From: an uncultured Bacilli bacterium
GTDB taxonomy: Bacteria; Bacillota_I; Bacilli_A; RF39; UBA660
Length of the DNA stretch: 10,986 nt
Direction of reading: 5' to 3'
NCBI GenBank assembly: GCA_910585915.1
Contig: CAJUGF010000044.1
Location: 1 to 10,986, forward strand
Under the pieces are notes generated by a model. That model was not told the DNA's origin and did not search any database. It was given only the letters and a program-made list of their open reading frames with translations. Of this stretch, positions 1-5,727 are shown in pieces (within the stretch, counting starts at the first letter, position 1; every line of letters begins with the position of its first letter). A program made the translations under genes and the position numbers.

Positions 1-2
1 AC

Positions 3-68
3 GAATTAAAGTATAATGTTGAAGTAGAAAAAAAATTAATGGGAATGAAACTTGTTATTAAAAAGTAA
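3..68 (+). CDS. C-terminal tail of an unidentified protein (5' partial)
   Basis: Frame 3 is open from the left edge to a TAA at 66-68 and would encode the last 21 residues of a protein, ending MGMKLVIKK. The other two forward frames hit stops within the first 15 bases. The fragment is too short to assign a family. It is read in the same direction as, and ends 31 bases before, the DUF3781 gene, so it is probably the previous gene of the same accessory string. It could also be chance open frame, given its length. Confidence 0.45.
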   Translation, partial: ELKYNVEVEKKLMGMKLVIKK

Positions 69-99
69 CTCAAATTACAATTTATGGAGTTGATAGTAT

Positions 100-345
100 A
101 TGAATAAAGAGATATTATTATTAAATATAGATAAAGTTCATACTACTGAAATGGGTATAGACAGAATTAAGAGAAATCTAAAATTAGATACAAATGATGT
201 AGTTGAATATTGTAAAAATAAAGTTATTGATAAGAATTGTAATATATATAAACAAGGCAAGAACTGGTATTGTGAAATTGATAATGTAAAGATAACTATT
301 AACTCATATAGTTATACAATTATTACAGCACATATTATTCACTAA
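100..345 (+). CDS. DUF3781 domain-containing protein
   Basis: This is an 81-residue soluble protein that matches the DUF3781 family from recall over its whole length. It has an N-terminal segment with LLLNIDKVHTTEMG and RIKRNLKL, a central VVEYCKNKV, and the C-terminal block NWYCEIDNVKITINSYSYTI followed by TAH. Family members are usually about this size and have no established function. The ATG at 100 is preceded by GGAG at 86-89 with about ten bases of spacing. There is no signal peptide or membrane segment. The gene sits 21 bases upstream of the hydrolase gene and may share its transcript. Family assignment is fairly secure; function is unknown. Confidence 0.85.
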   Translation: MNKEILLLNIDKVHTTEMGIDRIKRNLKLDTNDVVEYCKNKVIDKNCNIYKQGKNWYCEIDNVKITINSYSYTIITAHIIH

Positions 346-366
346 ATTATAATCTAGAGGTGTAAG

Positions 367-1107
367 ATGGAATATAAAGAATATGGATCAAAGAATAATG
401 ATATTATAATTTTATTGCATGGTGGTGGTCTTTCTTGGTGGAATTATATAGATGAAATAGGATTGCTTGAAGATGAATTTCACATAGTTATTCCTATACT
501 AGACGGACATTCGAATAGTGATACAAATTTTACTTCCATTGAAAGTAATGCTTTAGAAATCATAAATTTTATAAATGATAATTATAATGGAAAAGTAAAA
601 CTAATTGGAGGATTATCATTAGGAGGACAAATATTGTTAGAAATACTATCTAAAAATCCCAATATATGTGAATATGCTATTGTTGAAAGTGCTTTGGCAA
701 TTCCTATGAATTTTACTTATAAAATGATAGAGCCAACATTTAATTTATCATATTGTTTAATAAGTAAAAAATGGTTTTCAAAACTACAGTTTAAAAGTTT
801 AAAACTTAAAAACAGTTTGTTTGATATGTATTATGAAGATACTTGTAAAATTACAAAAGATAATTTAATTGCTTTTATGAAGTCAAATTCTAGTTATGAA
901 GTAAAAGATACTTTATCACATACTAGAGCAAAAGTTCTTGTATTGGTAGGAAGCAAAGAAAGACCTATTATGAAAAAATCGGCAACTAAAATTGCTAATT
1001 TAATACCAAATAGTGAACTTGATGTACTACAAGGATATTATCATGGGGATATTAGCATAAATCATGCAGATGATTATGTTGAGAGAGTAAAGAGATTAGT
1101 TCACTAA
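367..1107 (+). CDS. Alpha/beta hydrolase family protein
   Basis: The 246-residue product has the layout of an alpha/beta-fold hydrolase. An oxyanion-loop motif HGGG lies at residues 18-21, after a beta strand IIILL. The nucleophile elbow G-L-S-L-G at 82-86 gives Ser84 as the probable catalytic serine, and His226 in YYHGD is the probable catalytic histidine. The acid is less certain; Glu198 in VGSKERP is in about the right place. The length is typical for a single-domain enzyme, with a short cap around 115-180. No signal peptide is seen, so it is probably cytoplasmic. The substrate cannot be read from the sequence; an esterase or similar small-molecule hydrolase is likely. The start is supported by GAGGTG at 357-362 just before the ATG. 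It follows the DUF3781 gene closely. Confidence 0.85.
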   Translation: MEYKEYGSKNNDIIILLHGGGLSWWNYIDEIGLLEDEFHIVIPILDGHSNSDTNFTSIESNALEIINFINDNYNGKVKLIGGLSLGGQILLEILSKNPNICEYAIVESALAIPMNFTYKMIEPTFNLSYCLISKKWFSKLQFKSLKLKNSLFDMYYEDTCKITKDNLIAFMKSNSSYEVKDTLSHTRAKVLVLVGSKERPIMKKSATKIANLIPNSELDVLQGYYHGDISINHADDYVERVKRLVH

Positions 1108-1154
1108 ATTACAATTTGTTGAATATGATATTAAATTTGTAAAAGAATTTATAC

Positions 1155-1176
1155 AAAATGTAAAAGCATTTTTATT
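1155..1176 (+). terminator. Weak candidate terminator after the hydrolase gene
   Basis: AAAATG (1155-1160) and CATTTT (1167-1172) form a six-pair stem with a six-base loop, followed by a broken T-rich stretch. The stem is almost all A-T and is short, so it could easily be chance in this AT-rich DNA. Confidence 0.25.
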
Positions 1177-1220
1177 TATAATATTTCAAATTCATAATAA
1201 AATGTTTTTGAGGTGAAATT

Positions 1221-1497
1221 ATGACTTTAGGAAATAAAATTGTTGAACTTAGAAAAAAAAGAAATTTAACACAAGAACAATTGTCAGAAAAATTAGGTAT
1301 AACAAGACAAACATTGTTCAAAGAAAAATATTTTATGTAACTTAGTAAATAAAAATTGTAACTTAGATATGCTATCTGATGATCACAATGAGGTGTTTGG
1401 TAAAGTATGTACTATATTAGAAGCAAATGATGAATTTGTAAAATTCTCTTTTAAGGATAAAAAGTATAGGATTTGTAATAGTGATTATGTTGATTGA
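1221..1497 (+). pseudogene. Decayed XRE-family regulator: HTH start plus out-of-frame C-terminal remnant
   Basis: From ATG 1221, after an AGGTG ribosome site at 1211-1215, a 39-residue reading frame carries a clear XRE helix-turn-helix start: LRKKRNLTQEQLSEKLGITR followed by QTL. It then breaks off as FKEKYFM and stops at 1340. In intact relatives QTL is followed by SKWE. Reading one base on (removing one T of 1317-1318) gives TLSK and opens a frame that runs to TGA 1495-1497. That tail contains FGKVCTILEANDEF and FSFKDKKYRI. The second half of the HTH domain is missing even with the shift repaired, so an internal deletion as well as a frameshift is likely. The tail overlaps the start of the next gene, as in coupled operons. 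A sequencing error could explain the frameshift but not the missing part. Confidence 0.7.
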
Positions 1498-1768
1498 TAT
1501 TGAGGAAAAGTTAAAAAAGTTACAAGTAAAAGAAAAACAAAATCATTTAAATATAGGTAATTATTTGAATAAGCAAGTTTATATTGTTTTAGATAATGAA
1601 AATGTAACTGATTATTATTTGTTTAACTCAGTAACAAAAACTATGGGCAAAATAATAGATTATGATGATACATGGTTTATATTTAGTTACTATAATAAAA
1701 ATAAAAGAAAAAATATAACCCAATATCTAAGAATAAGTGATTTAAAAAGTATTAATGTAATCAGATAA
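1481..1768 (+). CDS. Small soluble protein of unknown function
   Basis: The protein has 95 residues if translation begins at GTG 1481, or 93 from ATG 1487. AGGA at 1468-1471 is nine bases before the GTG and fifteen before the ATG, which favours GTG. There is a charged, probably helical N-terminus (EEKLKKLQVKEKQ), then a beta-rich part with YLNKQVYIVLDNEN, TMGKIIDYDDTWFIFSYYNK and YLRISDLKSINVI. The pattern G-K-hydrophobic, then acidic-aromatic, then a K-rich stretch, resembles the tail of the decayed XRE gene just upstream, whose stop it overlaps. Small domains like this are found at the C-terminus of some clostridial XRE proteins, so it may be a partner or relative of that regulator. No family is assigned with confidence. 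Confidence 0.65.
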   Translation: MIMLIDIEEKLKKLQVKEKQNHLNIGNYLNKQVYIVLDNENVTDYYLFNSVTKTMGKIIDYDDTWFIFSYYNKNKRKNITQYLRISDLKSINVIR

Positions 1769-1787
1769 ATTTCAAGAGGTGTTAGGA

Positions 1788-1991
1788 ATGAGCAAATATG
1801 AGCCATTATGGAGATATTTAAAAGTAAACAAGAAAGACAGTTATAAATTATCTTATGAAGAAATTAAAAAAATTTTAGGATTTGATATAGACCATTCCTT
1901 TTTGACTTACAAAAAGGAATCTAAAGAATATGGATATGAAGTAGGTAAAATATCAATGAAAGAAAAGATAGTAATGTTCAATAAGATATAA
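1788..1991 (+). CDS. Small protein, DUF7662-like
   Basis: This 67-residue soluble protein begins MSKYEPLWRYLKVNKKDSYK and continues with SYEEIKKILGFDID, then YKKESKEYGYEVGKISMKEK and ends VMFNKI. The KYEPLWRYL start, the EEIxxILGF block and a final strand after a G-[YW]-x-V-x-x-[IV] pattern recall the small DUF7662-type proteins. The middle tryptophan-rich loop of that family is absent, so I treat this as a likely relative only. The start is ATG 1788: AGAGGTG at 1775-1781 has ideal spacing to it, while the in-frame GTG at 1779 lies inside that ribosome site. It follows the previous gene by 19 bases. No membrane segment is present and the function is unknown. Confidence 0.7.
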   Translation: MSKYEPLWRYLKVNKKDSYKLSYEEIKKILGFDIDHSFLTYKKESKEYGYEVGKISMKEKIVMFNKI

Positions 1992-2100
1992 CTAAACAAT
2001 TATAATTTATTGAGGATCATATTTAAGGTTTATTCTTTTTTTGATTTAATTAAATAGAAAGACAAAAAATGATTTAGCAATATAATGAAATCTTATAACG

Positions 2101-2129
2101 AATGTTAAAAAGAATTGCTTGTAGCAACG
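2101..2129 (+). repeat. 29-bp direct repeat, copy 1, with dyad TTGCTTGTAGCAA
   Basis: This copy is identical to 2804-2832 at 28 of 29 positions; only base 2122 (T here, A in the other copy) differs. Its right half carries an inverted repeat, TTGCT-TGT-AGCAA (2115-2127). It lies 47 bases before the start codon of the XRE regulator gene. A likely role is an operator for that regulator, giving autoregulation. This is inferred from position and symmetry. Confidence 0.75.
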
Positions 2130-2142
2130 ATTTATTTATAAT
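2115..2142 (+). promoter_or_regulatory. Candidate promoter of the XRE regulator gene
   Basis: TTGCTT (2115-2120) as -35 and TATAAT (2137-2142) as -10 are separated by 16 bases, close to the sigma-A optimum. The -35 lies inside the dyad of the 29-bp repeat, so a protein bound there would block RNA polymerase. The start codon is 35 bases beyond the -10. Confidence 0.6.
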
Positions 2143-2176
2143 AAATTTTTTTTGATGAAAGGAGTTAAATATTAAA

Positions 2177-2686
2177 ATGTTGAAAGAGAATATTAAAATA
2201 TTAAGAAAACAAAAAGGACTTTCACAAGAGGAATTAAGTATTAAGTTAAATGTTGTAAGACAGACAGTATCAAAATGGGAACAAGGACTGTCGGTTCCAG
2301 ATGCTGAAATGCTAATTTCTATATCGGAAGTATTGGATACACCAGTAAGTACCTTACTTGGTGAAAGTATTAGAATAGACAATCCAAATGATTTAAAAGT
2401 GATTTCTGAAAAATTAGAAATAATAAATTTACAATTATCAAAAAGAAAAGAAAGCAAACGAAAATTTTGGCATTGTACTTTTTTATCAATATGTTTAATT
2501 ACAATAATAGTTTTTATTGGTATAGCAGTCATGGGTAATGCATTTTTAGAATGGGATTATAATAAGATTGAATATGCAGTTATAGGAGTGATTATTCATT
2601 CATTTGTATGGATATTTGTTAAGGTATCACCATTAATTTTTATAATTTCAATCGTAGGTGTTTGTTTAACACGAAAAAAAGAATAG
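2177..2686 (+). CDS. Membrane-anchored XRE-family transcriptional regulator
   Basis: The 169-residue protein has an N-terminal XRE helix-turn-helix domain at about residues 4-62, with LSQEELSIKLNVVRQTVSKW and the following EQG-x-SVPDAEMLISISEVL typical of HTH_3. After a charged linker (65-97) come hydrophobic spans at about 97-120 and 132-164, the latter long enough for one or two helices. It should therefore be tethered to the membrane, with its DNA-binding domain in the cytoplasm. Such proteins are common beside peptide transporters and bacteriocin loci. AAAGGAG at 2158-2164 precedes the ATG with twelve bases of spacing, slightly long. The gene has its own promoter and terminator. The shared repeat upstream of it and of the transporter operon makes a local repressor or activator role likely. 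Confidence 0.88.
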   Translation: MLKENIKILRKQKGLSQEELSIKLNVVRQTVSKWEQGLSVPDAEMLISISEVLDTPVSTLLGESIRIDNPNDLKVISEKLEIINLQLSKRKESKRKFWHCTFLSICLITIIVFIGIAVMGNAFLEWDYNKIEYAVIGVIIHSFVWIFVKVSPLIFIISIVGVCLTRKKE

Positions 2687-2697
2687 ATTTTAATATT

Positions 2698-2732
2698 AAG
2701 AGATTATCGCATTGTTGATAGTCTCTTTTTTT
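2698..2732 (+). terminator. Rho-independent terminator of the XRE regulator gene
   Basis: AGAGATTATC (2699-2708) pairs with GATAGTCTCT (2717-2726) through ten positions with one T-G wobble, around an eight-base loop. A seven-base T tract (2726-2732) follows. It begins 12 bases after the stop codon and separates the regulator from the transporter operon. Confidence 0.85.
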
Positions 2733-2803
2733 AGATGTATTTATCGCAAAAATATAATCAGACAAATTCAATAAATAATGGCGATTTTTATGCCCAAATT
2801 TTA

Positions 2804-2832
2804 AATGTTAAAAAGAATTGCTTGAAGCAACG
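2804..2832 (+). repeat. 29-bp direct repeat, copy 2, with dyad TTGCTTGAAGCAA
   Basis: This is the second copy of the repeat at 2101-2129. Here the inverted repeat is perfect: TTGCTT-G-AAGCAA (2818-2830). It lies 40 bases before the first gene of the ABC transporter operon, nearly the same distance as copy 1 from its gene. Position and symmetry suggest an operator shared by the regulator gene and the transporter. Confidence 0.75.
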
Positions 2833-2850
2833 GGCAGTTCTGAATAAAAT
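2822..2850 (+). promoter_or_regulatory. Candidate promoter of the ABC transporter operon
   Basis: TTGAAG (2822-2827) and TAAAAT (2845-2850) are 17 bases apart and fit a sigma-A promoter moderately well. The -35 overlaps the right half of the repeat dyad. The preceding terminator at 2698-2732 makes a separate promoter here necessary. Confidence 0.5.
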
Positions 2851-2872
2851 GAGTGGTGAAAAAGGAGATAAT

Positions 2873-3319
2873 ATGAAAAAGTCTTTATTTAGAATTGCTG
2901 ATGTATCAGAGCTAAGTATTGCATATATTTTTTGTTTTACTATAAATATACTTATTGAGTATATAAAAACTTTAGAAGTAGACTCTTACATTTTGCAAGT
3001 TTTTATACAAAATTTTATTGATTATCAGCTATTAATTATTTTATTATTTACATTTATTGTGTTTATTTTTCATTATCAAATGTTACAAAGAAAAAAAGAA
3101 GAAATATTTTGCAAGATACTGGTAGGAGATACTATATCTAATATTAGAATTTGGTATGTATTAGAGTGCTTAATTATATTAACATTTGTTTTTCTTCTTT
3201 CAATAATAGTAAATATTTATTTTAATTTTAATCTAACTAATAATATTTATTTAGTTTTAGTTTTTATCATATACATAATAGTTAGTGCAAGGAAGGTGCA
3301 AAAACATGAAAATTTTTAA
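2873..3319 (+). CDS. Minimal FtsX-like ABC permease subunit
   Basis: The 148-residue product has four predicted membrane helices at about 13-32, 49-71, 96-117 and 124-138. The stretch after helix 2, HYQMLQRKKEEIFCKILVG, followed by an Ile/Tyr-rich segment into helix 3, is the cytoplasmic coupling region seen in FtsX/MacB-type permeases. It has no extracellular domain: helices 1 and 2 are separated by under 20 residues, whereas MacB and FtsX insert a folded domain there. The start is ATG 2873, with GGAG at 2864-2867; upstream in-frame ATGs lack a ribosome site and lie over the repeat and promoter. Its end overlaps the next permease gene by 14 bases. It probably pairs with that protein as the smaller half of an asymmetric transporter. 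The family assignment rests on the motif and context, not on a search. Confidence 0.7.
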   Translation: MKKSLFRIADVSELSIAYIFCFTINILIEYIKTLEVDSYILQVFIQNFIDYQLLIILLFTFIVFIFHYQMLQRKKEEIFCKILVGDTISNIRIWYVLECLIILTFVFLLSIIVNIYFNFNLTNNIYLVLVFIIYIIVSARKVQKHENF

Positions 3320-4517
3320 GTTTATTACTACAAAAATCTTTTTAAGAAAAGCAATATTAGGTATTGGTCTGGTTTTATTACTTTTTATGTCAAACTATGT
3401 AACTTTTACAGTTGCAAGGTCAATCATATCAGTTGCTCAAGGATATGAAGAAACAAAAGATATAAATCAGAAAGATACATATATTGCTAATTTAGATCCA
3501 AATAGTCAAATTAATACAATCAGTGAAGATGAAATACAAGCAGTTTATGATTACATAAATGTTAATTTTAAATATGCATTTTATACTGATGGTTTTATTG
3601 AATCTGTACCCAAAATCGATGATACAAAAATATTATTTGGTTATATGAATGAAGAATATTACAATTTGTATAAATTCCAACTTTCACAAGGAAAAGATTT
3701 ATATTTCGATTATCAATTTGATGACGAAATTCCAGTTTTAGTAGGAGAGGGACTAAGTAAAACTTACCCTGTGGGATCTAAAATAAAAATTGAAAAATCT
3801 ATTATTGGACAGCCAATAACACTAAAAGTTCAGGGCATATTAAAGAAAAATGCATATCATTCAAATTATTATGCTTTAAATTCCAAAATATATTATAATT
3901 TTTCCATTCTTGTTCCTATCAATAAGGAATTTATCAATCGTGCAAATATGGATCTTAAATTGAATGGACTGATGGACTTAATAGTTATTAAATCTACACG
4001 AGATGAAACAATCCATTTAAGTAATTTTATTAAAAATAATTTAGGGTTAAAATTCAACTTTTTTAGCCAAGAGGAAAACTATGATTACTTTAATAACTAC
4101 TATATTCAATCATTAAAAATTATGATCATAATCACTTTAATTTTACTTATCGTTATGACTTGTTTATCCCTTTGGAATGCACTTGTTAGTGTTCGCTTAA
4201 TGTTAAAGGATTTTACAATTAATCTTTTAGTTGGGTTAAGTTATTCAAAATTGAGGCAAATATTTTATAGTTATTTTGGCTTGCTTTCATTTATTAATGT
4301 AATAATTATTTTTATAATTACTGCCTTTAGCAGATATGGATATTGGCTTAGAAAAGAAACTAATATTGCTACTTATGGATTATTTGGTTTGATAGAAATG
4401 GACTGGTTAGGTTTGCTGTGTGTAGTCATTTTGAATATTATTATTGTAATAATTATCAGTGAAAATATGTTAAGAAAAATTAAAAAAGTTCCAATTTCTT
4501 TGGGGGTGTTACAATGA
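3306..4517 (+). CDS. MacB/FtsX-type ABC transporter permease with extracellular domain
   Basis: The 403-residue membrane protein has one N-terminal helix (about 17-38), an extracellular domain (about 40-268) and three C-terminal helices (about 269-292, 322-343, 367-386). This is the MacB/FtsX layout. Within the extracellular part, PVLVGEGLSKTYPVGSKIKI followed by LKVQGILKK matches the conserved core of MacB-type periplasmic domains. After helix 2, the loop with INLLVGLSYSKLRQIFYSY is the coupling region to the ATPase. The start ATG 3306 is preceded by GGAAGGTG at 3291-3298; the in-frame GTG at 3285 lies upstream of that site. It overlaps both neighbours, by 14 and 4 bases, so the three genes are translationally coupled. 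Such transporters often export or resist peptides; the substrate is unknown. Confidence 0.85.
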   Translation: MKIFKFITTKIFLRKAILGIGLVLLLFMSNYVTFTVARSIISVAQGYEETKDINQKDTYIANLDPNSQINTISEDEIQAVYDYINVNFKYAFYTDGFIESVPKIDDTKILFGYMNEEYYNLYKFQLSQGKDLYFDYQFDDEIPVLVGEGLSKTYPVGSKIKIEKSIIGQPITLKVQGILKKNAYHSNYYALNSKIYYNFSILVPINKEFINRANMDLKLNGLMDLIVIKSTRDETIHLSNFIKNNLGLKFNFFSQEENYDYFNNYYIQSLKIMIIITLILLIVMTCLSLWNALVSVRLMLKDFTINLLVGLSYSKLRQIFYSYFGLLSFINVIIIFIITAFSRYGYWLRKETNIATYGLFGLIEMDWLGLLCVVILNIIIVIIISENMLRKIKKVPISLGVLQ

Positions 4518-5182
4518 CAAAAATTATTGATTTAAAAATTAAAGAAAAAACCTATAAAAGTAAAAAATCGCAAATTTCAATATTAAATAATTTTAATCTT
4601 GAAGTTAATGTAGGTGAGAAAATAGCAATTATAGGAGAGTCAGGAGTAGGAAAAAGTTCGTTACTTAATATTATTGGTTTATTAGATGAAAACTACAATG
4701 GCGAATATACTCTTTTTGGAGTACCAACTGACACATTACACACAAGGGAGTTAGCAGAGTGGAGAAACAAAAAAGTTGGTTTTGTTCTTCAAGAATCATC
4801 ACTAATTAATTCTTTAACAATTGAAGATAATATCAAGTTGCCTTTACTTTATGCTGGTTCTAAAAAGAAAGAATTTAAGGCAAAAGATTTTGATAACATA
4901 GTTGATACTATTGGTATTAAATCCATTCTAAAGAAAAAGCCACTTGAATGTTCTGGAGGAGAAAAGGCAAGAGCAGTATTTGCAAGAGGAGTAATTATGA
5001 GACCTCTAATAATCTTAGCTGATGAACCAACTGCTTCTTTAGATGTAGAAAACAAAGAAAGAATTATAAACTTACTTTTTAAAATGAATGAAGAATTTAA
5101 TACCACTATTATTACTGTAACTCATGATTTAGAAATAGCGAATCGTCATGATAGAATCATACGACTTGAAAGGAGGAAATAA
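4514..5182 (+). CDS. ABC transporter ATP-binding protein (MacB/LolD type)
   Basis: The 222-residue ATPase has all the standard parts: Walker A GESGVGKSS (41-49), Q-loop Gln93 in VLQES, signature CSGGE (146-150, with Cys in place of the usual Leu), Walker B LIILADEP (165-172), D-loop SLD (175-177) and H-loop His204. The SLINSLTIEDNIKLPLLY segment after the Q-loop is typical of the MacB/LolD subfamily that pairs with FtsX-like permeases, including putative bacteriocin exporters. The start codon overlaps the stop of the permease gene (ATGA). KARAVFARGVI after the signature is more divergent than the usual QQRVALARAL. It should energise the two membrane subunits encoded just upstream. Confidence 0.93.
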   Translation: MTKIIDLKIKEKTYKSKKSQISILNNFNLEVNVGEKIAIIGESGVGKSSLLNIIGLLDENYNGEYTLFGVPTDTLHTRELAEWRNKKVGFVLQESSLINSLTIEDNIKLPLLYAGSKKKEFKAKDFDNIVDTIGIKSILKKKPLECSGGEKARAVFARGVIMRPLIILADEPTASLDVENKERIINLLFKMNEEFNTTIITVTHDLEIANRHDRIIRLERRK

Positions 5183-5183
5183 A

Positions 5184-5339
5184 ATGGGATTTTTTGCAAT
5201 GATTGGATCAATGTTCCTTGGAATATTTTGTATTTTTTTAGGAGTTCATTATCGAAAAAAACACCGTTTCAATCTAATTTTAATTCCAATAGGAATAGCA
5301 CTTATTCTTTATGCGATTTATTTAGGATTTCCAAAATAA
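5184..5339 (+). CDS. 51-residue two-helix membrane peptide
   Basis: A near-perfect AGGAGG at 5171-5176 lies seven bases before ATG 5184, so this short frame is very likely translated. The product has two hydrophobic spans (about 3-21 and 30-48) joined by a basic turn, HYRKKHRF, placing the turn in the cytoplasm and both ends outside by the positive-inside rule. The gene begins one base after the ATPase stop and is the last gene before the strong terminator at 5356-5393, so it belongs to the transporter operon. I do not recognise a family. It could be an accessory or immunity subunit of the transporter; that is inference from context only. A longer in-frame start at 5148 lies inside the ATPase gene and lacks this ribosome site. 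Confidence 0.75.
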   Translation: MGFFAMIGSMFLGIFCIFLGVHYRKKHRFNLILIPIGIALILYAIYLGFPK

Positions 5340-5355
5340 ATTACAAGTATACTTT

Positions 5356-5393
5356 AAGATGTAAATAATGTAATATTTATATCTTATTTTTTT
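5356..5393 (+). terminator. Rho-independent terminator of the ABC transporter operon
   Basis: AAGATGTAAATA (5356-5367) pairs with TATTTATATCTT (5374-5385) over twelve positions, with one G-T wobble, around a six-base loop. ATTTTTTT follows. It begins 17 bases after the stop of the small membrane peptide gene. Confidence 0.85.
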
Positions 5394-5400
5394 ATGTTAA

Positions 5401-5526
5401 TTATTTACCAAGAGTTTAAGTGAGAACGGCAAATTACGGAGGTCAAAGAATCTATATAATAAGCTTGATGAAATAATGGTGGAAACCGAAGAAGGTAGTA
5501 TTAAGTATAGATATTGCAAAGTGTAA
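5401..5526 (+). pseudogene. Possible coding remnant (41 codons, no good start)
   Basis: Between a TAA at 5398-5400 and a TAA at 5524-5526 one frame reads as plausible protein, including SLSENGKLRRSKNLYNKLDE and then IMVETEEGSIKYRYCKV. It lacks a start codon with a ribosome site near its beginning; the only in-frame ATG is at 5476. The composition resembles real coding sequence more than the surrounding DNA, so it may be the C-terminal end of a lost gene. No family is recognised, and at this length chance is possible. Confidence 0.35.
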
Positions 5527-5636
5527 AAGTATGATCATGCTATCTACAGAGCATGGAGAAGTATGAATGTTCATGGAACAATTTCTAAATGTACACGAAA
5601 ATTTAAAAAAAATGCCTATTTTCGTGATTTTAGTCG
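5527..5636. other. Non-coding stretch with three inverted repeats
   Basis: This is part of the only gap over 300 bases (5340-5727). After the terminator (5356-5393) and the coding remnant (5401-5526), it holds three successive inverted repeats. These are CATGCT/AGCATG (5536-5541 with 5550-5555), TGTTC/GAACA (5568-5572 with 5576-5580) and CACGAAAAT/ATTTTCGTG (5594-5602 with 5618-5626, 15-base loop). None is followed by a clear T tract. They could be folded RNA, protein-binding sites or the remains of a small element. No known riboswitch or RNA family is recognised. Confidence 0.4.
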
Positions 5637-5645
5637 TGGTATAAT
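5637..5645 (+). promoter_or_regulatory. Extended -10 promoter upstream of the four-helix membrane protein gene
   Basis: TGGTATAAT is a perfect extended -10 (TGnTATAAT). The best-spaced -35 position (5617-5622, TATTTT) is poor, which is common for extended -10 promoters. The predicted start near 5652 gives a leader of about 75 bases before ATG 5728. The right arm of the 5594-5626 inverted repeat overlaps the -35 position. Confidence 0.6.
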
Positions 5646-5727
5646 ATTTTTATCAATTTAGTATTGAAAAAACTTAGAGAGTCAATTTTGTAGTCGTAAT
5701 TTGTAGAAATGATTAGAGGAAAAGAAT

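Noticed and set aside
71..2015. Integron attC sites at the gene junctions
   Set aside because: One junction has a GTTRRRY-like heptamer, but there are no paired core sites or long imperfect hairpins, and no integrase gene is visible.
2076..2086. AGCAATATAAT shared with 6285-6295 as a common regulatory element
   Set aside because: Eleven AT-rich bases that include a -10 consensus can recur by chance, and no matching -35 or dyad is shared.
2074..2532. Long open frame on the minus strand opposite the XRE regulator
   Set aside because: It is antisense to a clear HTH gene, has a low-complexity Ser/Ile/Phe-rich translation and no recognisable domain or supported start.
2101..2832. The 29-bp repeats as ends or target duplication of a mobile element carrying the XRE gene
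   Set aside because: There is no transposase or recombinase, the length is unusual for a target duplication, and the position of each copy over a promoter fits an operator better.
2735..2872. Upstream extension of the 148-residue permease subunit to ATG 2735
   Set aside because: It has no ribosome site, the added residues are polar and unlike the family, and it would run across the repeat and promoter; ATG 2873 has GGAG at proper spacing.
4849..5106. Minus-strand open frame inside the ATPase gene
   Set aside because: It lies wholly opposite conserved ATPase motifs, including the signature and Walker B, and is a shadow of that gene.
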